Positions 9,606 to 16,200 of a stretch of 29,672 nucleotides of DNA are shown here, one piece after another. The DNA is taken from the NCBI GenBank assembly GCA_049316905.1, contig JBMOJH010000038.1, forward strand, positions 1 through 29,672. The letters are read 5' to 3'. This DNA is from CAIPVR01 sp049316905. GTDB taxonomy: Bacteria > Actinomycetota > Acidimicrobiia > Acidimicrobiales > Microtrichaceae. Position 1 is the first letter of the stretch. Each line of letters opens with the position of its first letter. A model generated the notes under the pieces. That model searched no databases and had not been told where the DNA came from. It worked only from the letters and a program-made list of their open reading frames with translations. The translations under genes were made by a program, and so were the position numbers.

Positions 9606-10475
9606 TCAGGCGAGGTCGAGTCCGATGTCGAGCACCGGGGCGGAGTTCGTGATGGCACCGACCGACACCATGTCCACACCGGCCGCCGAGTAGGCGGCGA
9701 CCGTGTCCAGGGTGATGCCGCCGGAGCACTCGAGCAGTGTCCGGCGGGGCAGGCCGCCCTGGCGGACCTCGGCGGCGGCCACGCACGCCTGCGCCTCCTC
9801 CGGGGTCATGTTGTCGAGCAGGACGGCGTCGGCACCGGCCTCGAGGGCCTCCACGCACTGCTCGAGCGTGTCGCACTCGACGTGCACCGTGCGGCCCGGC
9901 CAGCGGTCCCGGGCCACTGCGACCGCCTCGGTGATCGACGTGCCGCCGAGGTGGTTGTCCTTGATGAGCAGCCAGTCGGACAGGTTGCCGCGGTGGTTGC
10001 GGCCGCCCCCGGCGCGGACCGCGGCCTTGGCGAGGGAGCGGAGGCCGGGGATGGTCTTGCGGGTGTCCCACACGCGGGCCCCGCCGCCACGGGCGGCCTC
10101 GTCGACGAACGCGCGGGTGAGGGTGGCGATGCCGGAGAGGTGGCCCAGGAAGTTCAGCGCGGTCCGTTCCGCGGTGACGATCGAGGCGAGCGGGCCGCGG
10201 ACCACCCCGAACGCCGATCCGGTCGCCAGCGGGTCGCCCTCGTCGAGGAGCCAGGCGACCTCGACGGTGGGGTCGATGCGGCGGAACGCCTCGGTGGCGC
10301 ACCGGGTGCCCGCCAGCACGCCGGGTGCCCGCGCGACGAAGTGGGCCTCGGCCTCCACGGGGGGCAGGAGCGCAGCGGTCAGGTCACCCAGCGGCGTGAG
10401 GTCCTCGGCGATGGCGCGCGCGACCGCCTCCTCCACCGCGTGGGCAGGGGGATGGAGGTAGTCGACGGGCTGCAC
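9606..10475 (-). CDS. nadC: Nicotinate-nucleotide pyrophosphorylase (quinolinate phosphoribosyltransferase)
   Basis: Makes nicotinate mononucleotide from quinolinate and PRPP in de novo NAD synthesis. The length, 289 residues, is standard. Conserved stretches include TAERTALNFLGHLSGIAT (101-118), WDTRKTIPGLR (136-146, quinolinate-binding Arg and Lys), GGGRNHR, LLIKDNH (169-175), VECDTLEQ, VLLDNM and LECSGGI. It starts at GTG 10475, and there is no upstream gene on this strand for almost 700 nt, so nadC probably heads the nadC-coaX-lysS-ABC-FHA transcript. A plus-strand ORF separates it from nadB, which usually accompanies it. No nadA is present in the window. Confidence 0.97.
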   Translation of the reverse strand: MQPVDYLHPPAHAVEEAVARAIAEDLTPLGDLTAALLPPVEAEAHFVARAPGVLAGTRCATEAFRRIDPTVEVAWLLDEGDPLATGSAFGVVRGPLASIVTAERTALNFLGHLSGIATLTRAFVDEAARGGGARVWDTRKTIPGLRSLAKAAVRAGGGRNHRGNLSDWLLIKDNHLGGTSITEAVAVARDRWPGRTVHVECDTLEQCVEALEAGADAVLLDNMTPEEAQACVAAAEVRQGGLPRRTLLECSGGITLDTVAAYSAAGVDMVSVGAITNSAPVLDIGLDLA

Positions 10476-10587
10476 CGGTTGAGTGTGTCACCTCGCCGGA
10501 GGCGGTCACGACCCGGATCGGCTGGTCCCGTTGCGTGCTCCCATCCGCCGCTCTTCCGCTCGGTGAGCGGTACCCCACCCCGCATGG

Positions 10588-10645
10588 TGCGTGGTCGTGC
10601 GACTTCGACGAGCACGGAGCCCACCCGAAGTCGCATGACCACGCA
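10588..10645. repeat. Long inverted repeat: 20-bp arms with an 18-nt spacer
   Basis: The left arm TGCGTGGTCGTGCGACTTCG (10588-10607) and the right arm CGAAGTCGCATGACCACGCA (10626-10645) are reverse complements except for one position, which becomes a G-U wobble in plus-strand RNA. The spacer is 18 nt. It lies in the 246-bp spacer between the divergent nadC and winged-helix-like genes. No T-tract follows, and it precedes rather than follows genes, so it is not an ordinary terminator. It could be an operator, an RNA element, or a remnant or target of a mobile or REP-like element. Confidence 0.85.
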
Positions 10646-10721
10646 GAGGGCAACACCGCCGCACTCTCCCGGTCGCGTTCGACCACTCCCGGCCGTCACA
10701 CCTCCGTGCTGCGCTGGGCGG

Positions 10722-11267
10722 GTGACCACCGATCTGGAGCGGATGCACCGGGCCTCACGTCCGGGAGCCGTGGTGCTCGGCCGGCATCTCCTGCGCCACG
10801 CCGTGTACGAGATCCTGGCCCGGACCGGCGCCGAACTGCGCGTGGCCGAACTGGTCCGTGAGCTGCGCCGGCAGGGCTACGTCACCCTGCGAGCGCCCTC
10901 ACGCGCCGTGTCGGACGTGCTCCGGACCGAGGTCCGCCGCGGTCGCGTGATCCGGACCGGCCATGGCCGCTACCGGGTCACCGAACCTGATCCGGCGCAC
11001 CTGCGGCACGTCCGTCGATGTCTTGGCGAGCTGCACCGGGCGCCGCGGGACCGATGGGCGACGGGCCGTCCGTGGGAACGGCGGCAGGGTCGGCCCGATG
11101 ACCGCACCGGCGGGCCCGACCCGGGTGACGCAGCGGAACAGGTGCGTCACCGCCAGCTCGAGCTCGTCAATCGGTGGGAGGCAGAACGTCGGCGGGGAGC
11201 GGGCCGGCGGCGGAACGACTCTCCGACGACGTCACCACCAGACGGTGGCGCTGGTCGGGATCGGTGA
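10722..11267 (+). CDS. Hypothetical small basic protein with an N-terminal winged-helix-like domain
   Basis: A 181-residue protein, Arg-rich. Residues ~15-85 predict three helices and a wing: RHLLRHAVYEILARTG, ELRVAELVRELRRQG, RAVSDVLRTEVRRGRVIRTG, then HGRYRV. This layout resembles winged helices of the HARE-HTH or restriction-endonuclease HTH kind; this is pattern recognition, not a confirmed hit. The C-terminal half is low-complexity and charged. GTG 10722 is chosen, with ATG 10743 as an alternative; neither has a clear Shine-Dalgarno. The frame is open for more than 2 kb upstream, but that part is antisense to real genes. The 3' end overlaps the nadB 3' end tail-to-tail by 101 bp, which is unusual. 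The domain-like N-terminus argues for a real gene, though it could still be a chance ORF. Confidence 0.5.
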   Translation: MTTDLERMHRASRPGAVVLGRHLLRHAVYEILARTGAELRVAELVRELRRQGYVTLRAPSRAVSDVLRTEVRRGRVIRTGHGRYRVTEPDPAHLRHVRRCLGELHRAPRDRWATGRPWERRQGRPDDRTGGPDPGDAAEQVRHRQLELVNRWEAERRRGAGRRRNDSPTTSPPDGGAGRDR

Positions 11268-12831
11268 GCGGGTGGTCGACGCGGCTGTGGGTGCCACGGC
11301 TCTCGGTCCGCGCCAGGGCCGCCGCCACGAGCACCCGACCCACCTCCGCCAGGTTGCGCAGCTCGGCCACCGCGTGCGGCCGGGCCGGATCCGCAGCCGG
11401 CGGCACCGCCCGCACGCGGTGCACGACCCGGGCCGCCCGCAGGAGGCCCTCCTCGTCGCGGTGCACCCCGGCCTCCATCGACATGACGGCCTGCAGCTCG
11501 GCCAGCAGTTCCGCCGCCGACGTCGCGGCACCGGACCCGTCGAACGGGATGTCCGGGTCGGTCGGGACGAGCCGCTCGCCGGGGATGTCGAGCGAGTCCG
11601 CATCCGGGGGACCGCCGGGGAAGCCGAGCACCGTGCGCATCGCACCACTCGCCTCCGGCCCCTCCACCCCGTCGGCCACGGCCTCCACCGCCCGGGGACC
11701 GAAGACCATGCCCTCGAGCAGCGAGTTCGACGCCAGACGGTTCGCGCCGTGCACCCCGGTGCAGGTCACCTCACCGGCGGCCCACAGCCCCGGCAGCGAG
11801 GTGGCCCCGCGCAGGTCGGTCACGATCCCGCCGCACTGGTGGTGCGCGGCCGGCGCCACCGGCAGCAGGTCGCTCGACGGATCGAGCCCGCGCCGGGCCA
11901 GGTCCGCGGCGATCGTCGGGAACCGCTCGGAGAAGTGCTCGAGGCCCCTCGCATCGAGCCACACGTGGTCGGAGCCCTGCTCGACCATCCGGGCCAGGAT
12001 CGCCCGGGACACGACGTCGCGCGGGAGCAGCTCGTCCACGAACCGCTCACCGGCGTCGTCGCGGAGGACCGCACCGTGGCCGCGCAGCGCCTCCGACAGG
12101 AGCGCCCGCGGCATCGACGGCAGCGCGAGCGCCGTCGGGTGGAACTGGAAGAACTCGAGGTCGGCGACCGCAACCCCGGCGCGCAGCGCCATGGCCACGC
12201 CGTCGCCGGTCGCCTCGGCCGGGTTCGTCGTCACGGCGAAGAGCTGGCCGGAGCCCCCGGTGGCGAGGAGCACGTTGCGGGCCCGCACCACGCGCTCGTC
12301 GCCGTCGGGCCCGGTGGCCCGCACCCCGACGCAGCGGCCGTCCTCCACCACCAGGTCGTGCGCGAAGGCGTGCTCGTGCACCACCGCCGCGGTGGCCCGC
12401 ACGGCGTGCACCAGCGCGCGCTCGATCTCGGCCCCGGTGGCCACCCCGGCGTGCACCACCCGGGCCACCGAGTGACCGCCCTCCCGGGCGAGCGACAGGT
12501 TCCCGCCCTCGTCCCGGTCGAACTCGGCGCCCAGCCCGATGAGTTCCTCGACGCGACGCGGGCCCTCGTCGACCAGCACCCGCACGGCGTCCAGGTCGCA
12601 CAGGCCGGCCCCGGCCGCGAGGGTGTCGGCGAGGTGCAGGTCGATCTCCTCGGGGTCCTGGGACAGCGCGGCGGCCACCCCGCCCTGGGCCCACCGGGTG
12701 GTCGCCTGCTCCAGCGCACCCTTGGTGAGCACGCCGGTCACGAGCTGGTGCCCGCCCGCGGCGCGCACCGCGGCCGAGAGCCCGGCCACGCCGCTGCCGA
12801 GGACCAGCAGGTCGAGCACCTCGTCCACCAT
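11167..12831 (-). CDS. nadB: L-aspartate oxidase
   Basis: An FAD enzyme that oxidises L-aspartate to iminoaspartate, the first step of bacterial de novo NAD synthesis. The 554-residue length is typical. The N-terminal dinucleotide motif is LVLGSGVAGLSAA (9-21). TTRWAQGGVAAAL, EGGHSVARVVHAG, FFQFHPTAL, ALRGHGAVLRD and the FAD-contacting CTGVHGANRLASNSLLEGMVFG follow in the family order. The C-terminal helical domain ends in RTESRGTHSRVDHP. The ATG at 12831 shares one base with the panC stop (TGATG), which implies coupling. Its product needs NadA (not in the window) to reach quinolinate for NadC. It is the last gene of the folE-led operon. The 3' end overlaps the plus-strand winged-helix-like ORF. 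Confidence 0.97.
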   Translation of the reverse strand: MVDEVLDLLVLGSGVAGLSAAVRAAGGHQLVTGVLTKGALEQATTRWAQGGVAAALSQDPEEIDLHLADTLAAGAGLCDLDAVRVLVDEGPRRVEELIGLGAEFDRDEGGNLSLAREGGHSVARVVHAGVATGAEIERALVHAVRATAAVVHEHAFAHDLVVEDGRCVGVRATGPDGDERVVRARNVLLATGGSGQLFAVTTNPAEATGDGVAMALRAGVAVADLEFFQFHPTALALPSMPRALLSEALRGHGAVLRDDAGERFVDELLPRDVVSRAILARMVEQGSDHVWLDARGLEHFSERFPTIAADLARRGLDPSSDLLPVAPAAHHQCGGIVTDLRGATSLPGLWAAGEVTCTGVHGANRLASNSLLEGMVFGPRAVEAVADGVEGPEASGAMRTVLGFPGGPPDADSLDIPGERLVPTDPDIPFDGSGAATSAAELLAELQAVMSMEAGVHRDEEGLLRAARVVHRVRAVPPAADPARPHAVAELRNLAEVGRVLVAAALARTESRGTHSRVDHPLTDPDQRHRLVVTSSESRSAAGPLPADVLPPTD

Positions 12832-13703
12832 CAGTCCGCCCCGGCCGCGGGTTCCGCGGCGGCGATGTTGTCGATCAGCCGCGCCCGGCCGAAGCGCACC
12901 GCACCCAGCAGCCGGCAGCCCGGGTGCGCCCGCCCGACCCGCTGCAGCGTGTCGGCGTCCACCACGTCCACGTAGTCGAGCTCGCCCAGCGGCGCGGCGC
13001 GCACCACCGCTGCCATCGCGTCGCGCACGGCGTCGGGATCCGTCTCCCCGGCCGCGATACGGGACCGTCCCTCCTGCAGCGCCCGGTGCAGCACCGGGGC
13101 CACCGCCCGCTCGGCCGGGTCCAGGTAGACGTTGCGACTGGAGCGGGCGAGGCCGTCGGGCTCCCGCGAGGTGGGACACCCCACCACCTCCAACGGGAAC
13201 GACAGGTCGCGGACCATCCGGCGGATGATCGCCAGCTGTTGGAAGTCCTTCTCGCCGAAGTAGGCCCGGCACGGCCCCACCGCGTTGAAGAGCTTGGCGA
13301 CCACCACGCACACGCCCGCGAAGTGGGTCGGCCGCGACGCTCCCTCCAGCACGCCGGCCAGCGCGGGCACCGCGACGGTGGTCAGCACGCCGTCACGGCC
13401 GTCGGGGTACATCTCGACCTCGTCGGGCAGGAACATCAGCGTCGCTCCGGCCGCGGCCGACAGCGCCGCGTCCTCGGCCGGCGTGCGCGGGTAGGCACCG
13501 AGGTCCTCCCCCGCGGCGAACTGCAACGGGTTCACGAACACGGTGACCACCACCTCGTCGCAGTCCGCGGCGGCCCGGCGCACGAGCGAGGCGTGGCCCT
13601 CGTGCAGCGCACCCATCGTGGGCACCACGCCCACCCGGCGGCCATCGGCGCGGGTCCCGTCGAGGCGCGCGCGCAGCGCCGCGACCGTGGTGATCGTCTC
13701 CAT
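12831..13703 (-). CDS. panC: Pantoate-beta-alanine ligase (pantothenate synthetase)
   Basis: Joins pantoate and beta-alanine using ATP to make pantothenate. It is a 290-residue nucleotidyltransferase-fold enzyme with VPTMGALHEGHASLVRRA (27-44, containing the HxGH-type HEGH), VFVNPLQF, MYPDG, FAGVCVVVAKLFN, AYFGEKDFQQL (KD motif) and the pyrophosphate-contacting SSRNVYL. The start is ATG 13703 (METITT), 8 nt after the stop of the preceding small gene; the longer frame to 13805 runs into that gene. The usual downstream partner panD, which supplies beta-alanine from aspartate, is absent here and its place is taken by nadB. Confidence 0.97.
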   Translation of the reverse strand: METITTVAALRARLDGTRADGRRVGVVPTMGALHEGHASLVRRAAADCDEVVVTVFVNPLQFAAGEDLGAYPRTPAEDAALSAAAGATLMFLPDEVEMYPDGRDGVLTTVAVPALAGVLEGASRPTHFAGVCVVVAKLFNAVGPCRAYFGEKDFQQLAIIRRMVRDLSFPLEVVGCPTSREPDGLARSSRNVYLDPAERAVAPVLHRALQEGRSRIAAGETDPDAVRDAMAAVVRAAPLGELDYVDVVDADTLQRVGRAHPGCRLLGAVRFGRARLIDNIAAAEPAAGAD

Positions 13704-13711
13704 GGCCCCGG

Positions 13712-14044
13712 TCAGTCCGCCGACAGGGAGCGGCGGGCCTCCACCGAGTCCGGCCGCGACCCGTGGGTGAGCTCGATGCGCACCACGTCCTTGACCTCCC
13801 AGCACCGGGTGGGCGCACCCGGCACCCGCAGCCGGCCCGCCTCCAGCGAGGCCGCCTCCAACGCGGCCAGCGGCACGGAGGCCCGGAAGAGCCCGTCCCG
13901 TGCGTGGACCGTGGCGTGGTCCGCGCCGGGCTCCGGTTCCGCGAGGCGCAGGAGCGGCCGCAGCGGGCCCGAGCGCTGGACCACCTCCAGCGGTCGGCGA
14001 ACGGCGCCGGCGATCATCAGCAGGTCCTCGCTCCGCTCGCTCAC
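13712..14044 (-). CDS. Hypothetical 110-residue protein of the panC operon
   Basis: I do not recognise this family with confidence. The protein has 110 residues and no signal peptide or membrane helix. The middle and end read DGLFRASVPLAALEAASLEAG, CWEVKDVVRIELTHG and RPDSVEARR. This looks faintly like the beta-rich substrate region of sulfite-oxidase-fold molybdoproteins, but without the cofactor-binding Cys region; that resemblance is weak. The start is GTG 14044, 10 nt after the DUF2520 stop, with TAGCCT 7 nt upstream. It is flanked by the DUF2520 gene and panC, so a role near pantothenate synthesis is possible. Confidence 0.65.
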   Translation of the reverse strand: MSERSEDLLMIAGAVRRPLEVVQRSGPLRPLLRLAEPEPGADHATVHARDGLFRASVPLAALEAASLEAGRLRVPGAPTRCWEVKDVVRIELTHGSRPDSVEARRSLSAD

Positions 14045-14051
14045 GGCCGGA

Positions 14052-14057
14052 AGGCTA
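14052..14057 (-). promoter_or_regulatory. Possible internal -10 element (leaderless start of the panC sub-operon)
   Basis: TAGCCT on the minus strand contains the TAG stop of the DUF2520 gene and ends 7 nt before the GTG at 14044. No Shine-Dalgarno is present. It could give an internal leaderless transcript for the 110-residue gene, panC and nadB. Confidence 0.28.
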
Positions 14058-14807
14058 CCGAGCCGCCAGGTCGTCCGGCACCGGGCGCCCGGCCAGCCGC
14101 GCCGCCTCGCCCACCATCGCCAGGTAGGCGCCGCGCTCGTCGGGGTCGAGCGCGGCGACGTGCCGCCGCACCGTGTCCCAGTCGCCCCTCGACACCGGGC
14201 CGGTCAGCGCGTCGGCCGGACCGAGCGCCGCGACGTTGTCGAGGCTGGCCCGGGCGAGGTCGAGGAACGCCTCGAGCGGCACCCCGGCGGCCCCGGCGAT
14301 CCGGCCGGCCTGGCCCAGCAGCGCGACCAGGTGGTTCGACGCCACCACCGCCGCCGCGTGGTACTCGGTGCGGGCGTCGTCCGGCACCGCCACGGCCCGC
14401 CCGGCCAGCGCGGCCACCACGTCGTCGACCACCGCCACCGACGACTCGTCGCCCGCCGTGGCGAACCAGGCGCCCCGCAGGCGCTGCGCCCCCACCGTCG
14501 CGGTCGGCAGGGCCACCAGCGGGTGGACCGACGCCCGGCGCCCGTGCGGGGCGAGCACGTCGAGACCGAGCGATCCCGCGCAGTGCGCCACCACGGCCGG
14601 CCCGGGCCGCACGGTGCCGGCCACCTCCGCCACGGCTGCATCGGGCACGCACAGGAGGAGCAGGTCGACCCCCTCGGCCGCCCCGCCGTGGTCCGCGGCC
14701 CGGTCGAGCACCTCGACCGGCCATCCGGCCACGGCCAGCGCCCCCGCGAACGACCCCCCGGCCCGACCCGATCCGACCACGCGGACGGCCCGGACCGGTC
14801 GCTTCAT
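14055..14807 (-). CDS. Rossmann-like / DUF2520 domain oxidoreductase
   Basis: A 250-residue protein with an N-terminal NAD(P)-binding Rossmann fold, VRVVGSGRAGGSFAGAL (8-24, GxGxxG), then LLLLCVPDAAVAEVA and VAHCAGSLGLDVL, followed by a helical dimerisation-type half (EYHAAAVVASNHLVALLGQA, then LDNVAALGPADALTGPVSRGD). This matches proteins annotated Rossmann-like plus DUF2520, related in fold to ketopantoate reductase and F420-dependent NADP reductases. The ATG at 14807 forms an ATGA overlap with the folK stop. A DUF2520 protein also sits between folK and panC in mycobacteria (Rv3603c, from memory). The conserved position next to panC makes a ketopantoate-reductase-like role attractive but unproven. 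Confidence 0.85.
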   Translation of the reverse strand: MKRPVRAVRVVGSGRAGGSFAGALAVAGWPVEVLDRAADHGGAAEGVDLLLLCVPDAAVAEVAGTVRPGPAVVAHCAGSLGLDVLAPHGRRASVHPLVALPTATVGAQRLRGAWFATAGDESSVAVVDDVVAALAGRAVAVPDDARTEYHAAAVVASNHLVALLGQAGRIAGAAGVPLEAFLDLARASLDNVAALGPADALTGPVSRGDWDTVRRHVAALDPDERGAYLAMVGEAARLAGRPVPDDLAAR

Positions 14808-15301
14808 CGGCCCGGCGCCGGGTCCGGGTCGAGGTCCGCCACCCGGGAGACCGAGCCCTCGGCGAGCTGCAGGTCGCGGTCCGACACCAGGTCCGGGGCG
14901 AGGTCCCGCAGCGGGGCGAGCACGAACCGGCGCTCCTTCCACCGCGGATGGGGCAGCGTGAGGTTCGGGTCGTCGCTCGTGACGCCGTCCATCCAGATGA
15001 TGTCCACGTCCAGGGTGCGCGGACCCCACCGCTCCTCCCGTACGCGGTGGGCGGTGGCCTCGATGCGGTGGCAGATCGCCAGCAGGTCGCGGGGCTCGAT
15101 CGCCGTGTCGAGCCGGACGACCAGGTTCAGGTACTGGTCCTGCGTGGGGCCGCCGACGGGCGCCGTCTCGTAGACGGGGCTCACCGCCACGAGATCGGGC
15201 AGCATCTCCACGGCCTGGCGCAGGTGCGCCCGGCGGTCACCCAGGTTGGACCCGAGCGACAGGAACGTCCGGCGCACCGCCGGCGACGCCCCGGCGCTCA
15301 C
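14804..15301 (-). CDS. folK: 6-hydroxymethyl-7,8-dihydropterin pyrophosphokinase (HPPK)
   Basis: Transfers pyrophosphate from ATP to 6-hydroxymethyl-dihydropterin, giving the substrate of FolP. It has 165 residues, normal for HPPK. Motifs are FLSLGSNLGDRRAHLRQAV (13-31), VSPVYETAPVGGPTQDQYLN, and the metal-binding RWGPRTLDVDIIWMDG followed by LTLPHPRWKERRFVLAPL. The start is GTG 15301, in a GTGA overlap with the folB stop; the longer open frame is antisense-free but runs through folB. The C-terminus overlaps the next gene by 4 nt. Confidence 0.97.
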   Translation of the reverse strand: MSAGASPAVRRTFLSLGSNLGDRRAHLRQAVEMLPDLVAVSPVYETAPVGGPTQDQYLNLVVRLDTAIEPRDLLAICHRIEATAHRVREERWGPRTLDVDIIWMDGVTSDDPNLTLPHPRWKERRFVLAPLRDLAPDLVSDRDLQLAEGSVSRVADLDPDPAPGR

Positions 15302-15684
15302 CGCGCCACCCGGGCCCGGACCCCTGAGCTGGCGAGGTCGTGGGGCACCGGCGGGCGCAGCTTGCGGACGACCACGTCCACCTCCGCCACCCGGTCGTCG
15401 ACGCCGAGCACGGCACGGCCGACCTCGACCGCCAGCCGCTCCAGCAGCAGGGGCGCGGACCCGGCGACCACCTCGACGGCCCGGTCGCACACGGCGCCGT
15501 AGTCCACGGTGTCCTCCAGCGCGTCCGACGACGCGGCCGCGGCCAGGTCCACGTGGAGGTCGAGGTCGAGCTCGAGGGGCTGGGCCCGTTCGCGCTCCTC
15601 GGCCAGGACCCCCACCACCGCGGTGACCCGCAGCCCGCGCAGCTCGATCACCCCGGGGGACGGGTCCGACCCGCCGGCCGTCAC
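15298..15684 (-). CDS. folB: Dihydroneopterin aldolase
   Basis: Cleaves 7,8-dihydroneopterin to 6-hydroxymethyl-dihydropterin and glycolaldehyde. The protein has 128 residues, with the tunnelling-fold pattern IELRGLRVTAVVGVLAEERERAQPLELDLDLHVD, the DTVDYGAVCDRAVEVV helix, LLERLAVEVGRAVL and the conserved VVVRKLRPPVP with the active-site Lys. The start is GTG 15684, 3 nt after the preceding stop, and the end overlaps folK by 4 nt. The residue after the first strand is Val where many members have His (AVVGV rather than YHGV); this is common variation in the family. Confidence 0.95.
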   Translation of the reverse strand: MTAGGSDPSPGVIELRGLRVTAVVGVLAEERERAQPLELDLDLHVDLAAAASSDALEDTVDYGAVCDRAVEVVAGSAPLLLERLAVEVGRAVLGVDDRVAEVDVVVRKLRPPVPHDLASSGVRARVAR

Positions 15685-15687
15685 CGG

Positions 15688-16200
15688 TCAGCCCGCCTGC
15701 TGCAGGCGCGCCGCCTCGCCCACGATGTGGCGGCCGTCGGCTCCGAGCTGACGCCCGGTGAGGTGCTCCACGAGCGTGATCGCCTTCGGCGGTTCGGGCA
15801 CCATCGAGGTCCACACGAGGTAGCCGGCGAGGAAGCCGCACAGGCGCTCGGACAGCTCGTCGGAGTGCAGGATCACCTTCCGGCCGGAGCCCAGCAGGCC
15901 CCGCAGCTCGTTGTACGAGCGGGCGAGGTACGGCGGCAGGTCCTCACCGGAGGCCATCGGCCAGTGGCGCCACACCACACCGAGCTCGTCGTAGTTGTGG
16001 AGGTTGTGGGGCGCGGAGGACACCGAGACGACGAGGTCGAACCCCTGCTCCCGGATCCAGATGATCTCCTCCTGGCGACGCACCTTGCGGTGGTTCGCCC
16101 CGAAGCCGCCGGGCCGCTCGCACACCGCCAGCTGGTCACCGATGATCCAGTGGAAGTGCCGGGGCTGGATCCCCTGGGCCCACTTTCCCTTGGCGGCCAT
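15688..16200 (-). CDS. Dual-specificity-phosphatase-like protein with Cys-to-Ser in the P-loop (putative pseudophosphatase)
   Basis: A 170-residue protein whose whole layout follows small bacterial dual-specificity phosphatases. It has an opening strand HFHWIIGDQLAVCERPGG (15-32), a helix (EEIIWIREQG), VVSVSSAPHN (57-66), the acid-loop region WRHWPMASGEDLPP, then the P-loop strand KVILHSDELSER (108-119) and helix LCGFLAGYLVW. The signature HC(X)5R appears as H112-S113-(X)5-R119: the nucleophilic Cys is Ser, codon TCC at 15864-15862. This predicts loss of thiol phosphatase chemistry but retained phosphate binding. The ATG at 16200 shares a base with the folP stop, and folB follows 3 nt later, so it is a full member of the folate operon. 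The fold assignment is by pattern only. Possible roles are a phosphopterin or phosphoprotein binder, or a regulator. Confidence 0.75.
   Translation of the reverse strand: MAAKGKWAQGIQPRHFHWIIGDQLAVCERPGGFGANHRKVRRQEEIIWIREQGFDLVVSVSSAPHNLHNYDELGVVWRHWPMASGEDLPPYLARSYNELRGLLGSGRKVILHSDELSERLCGFLAGYLVWTSMVPEPPKAITLVEHLTGRQLGADGRHIVGEAARLQQAG

Noticed and set aside
10588..10645. Inverted repeat as a Rho-independent terminator
   Set aside because: It lies between two divergent gene starts, has an 18-nt loop, and no T-tract follows on either strand.
8559..10721. Upstream extension of the plus-strand winged-helix-like ORF, including an ATG at 10584
   Set aside because: It runs antisense through lysS, coaX and nadC. 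The portion from 10584 would translate the inverted repeat and shows no domain-like pattern.
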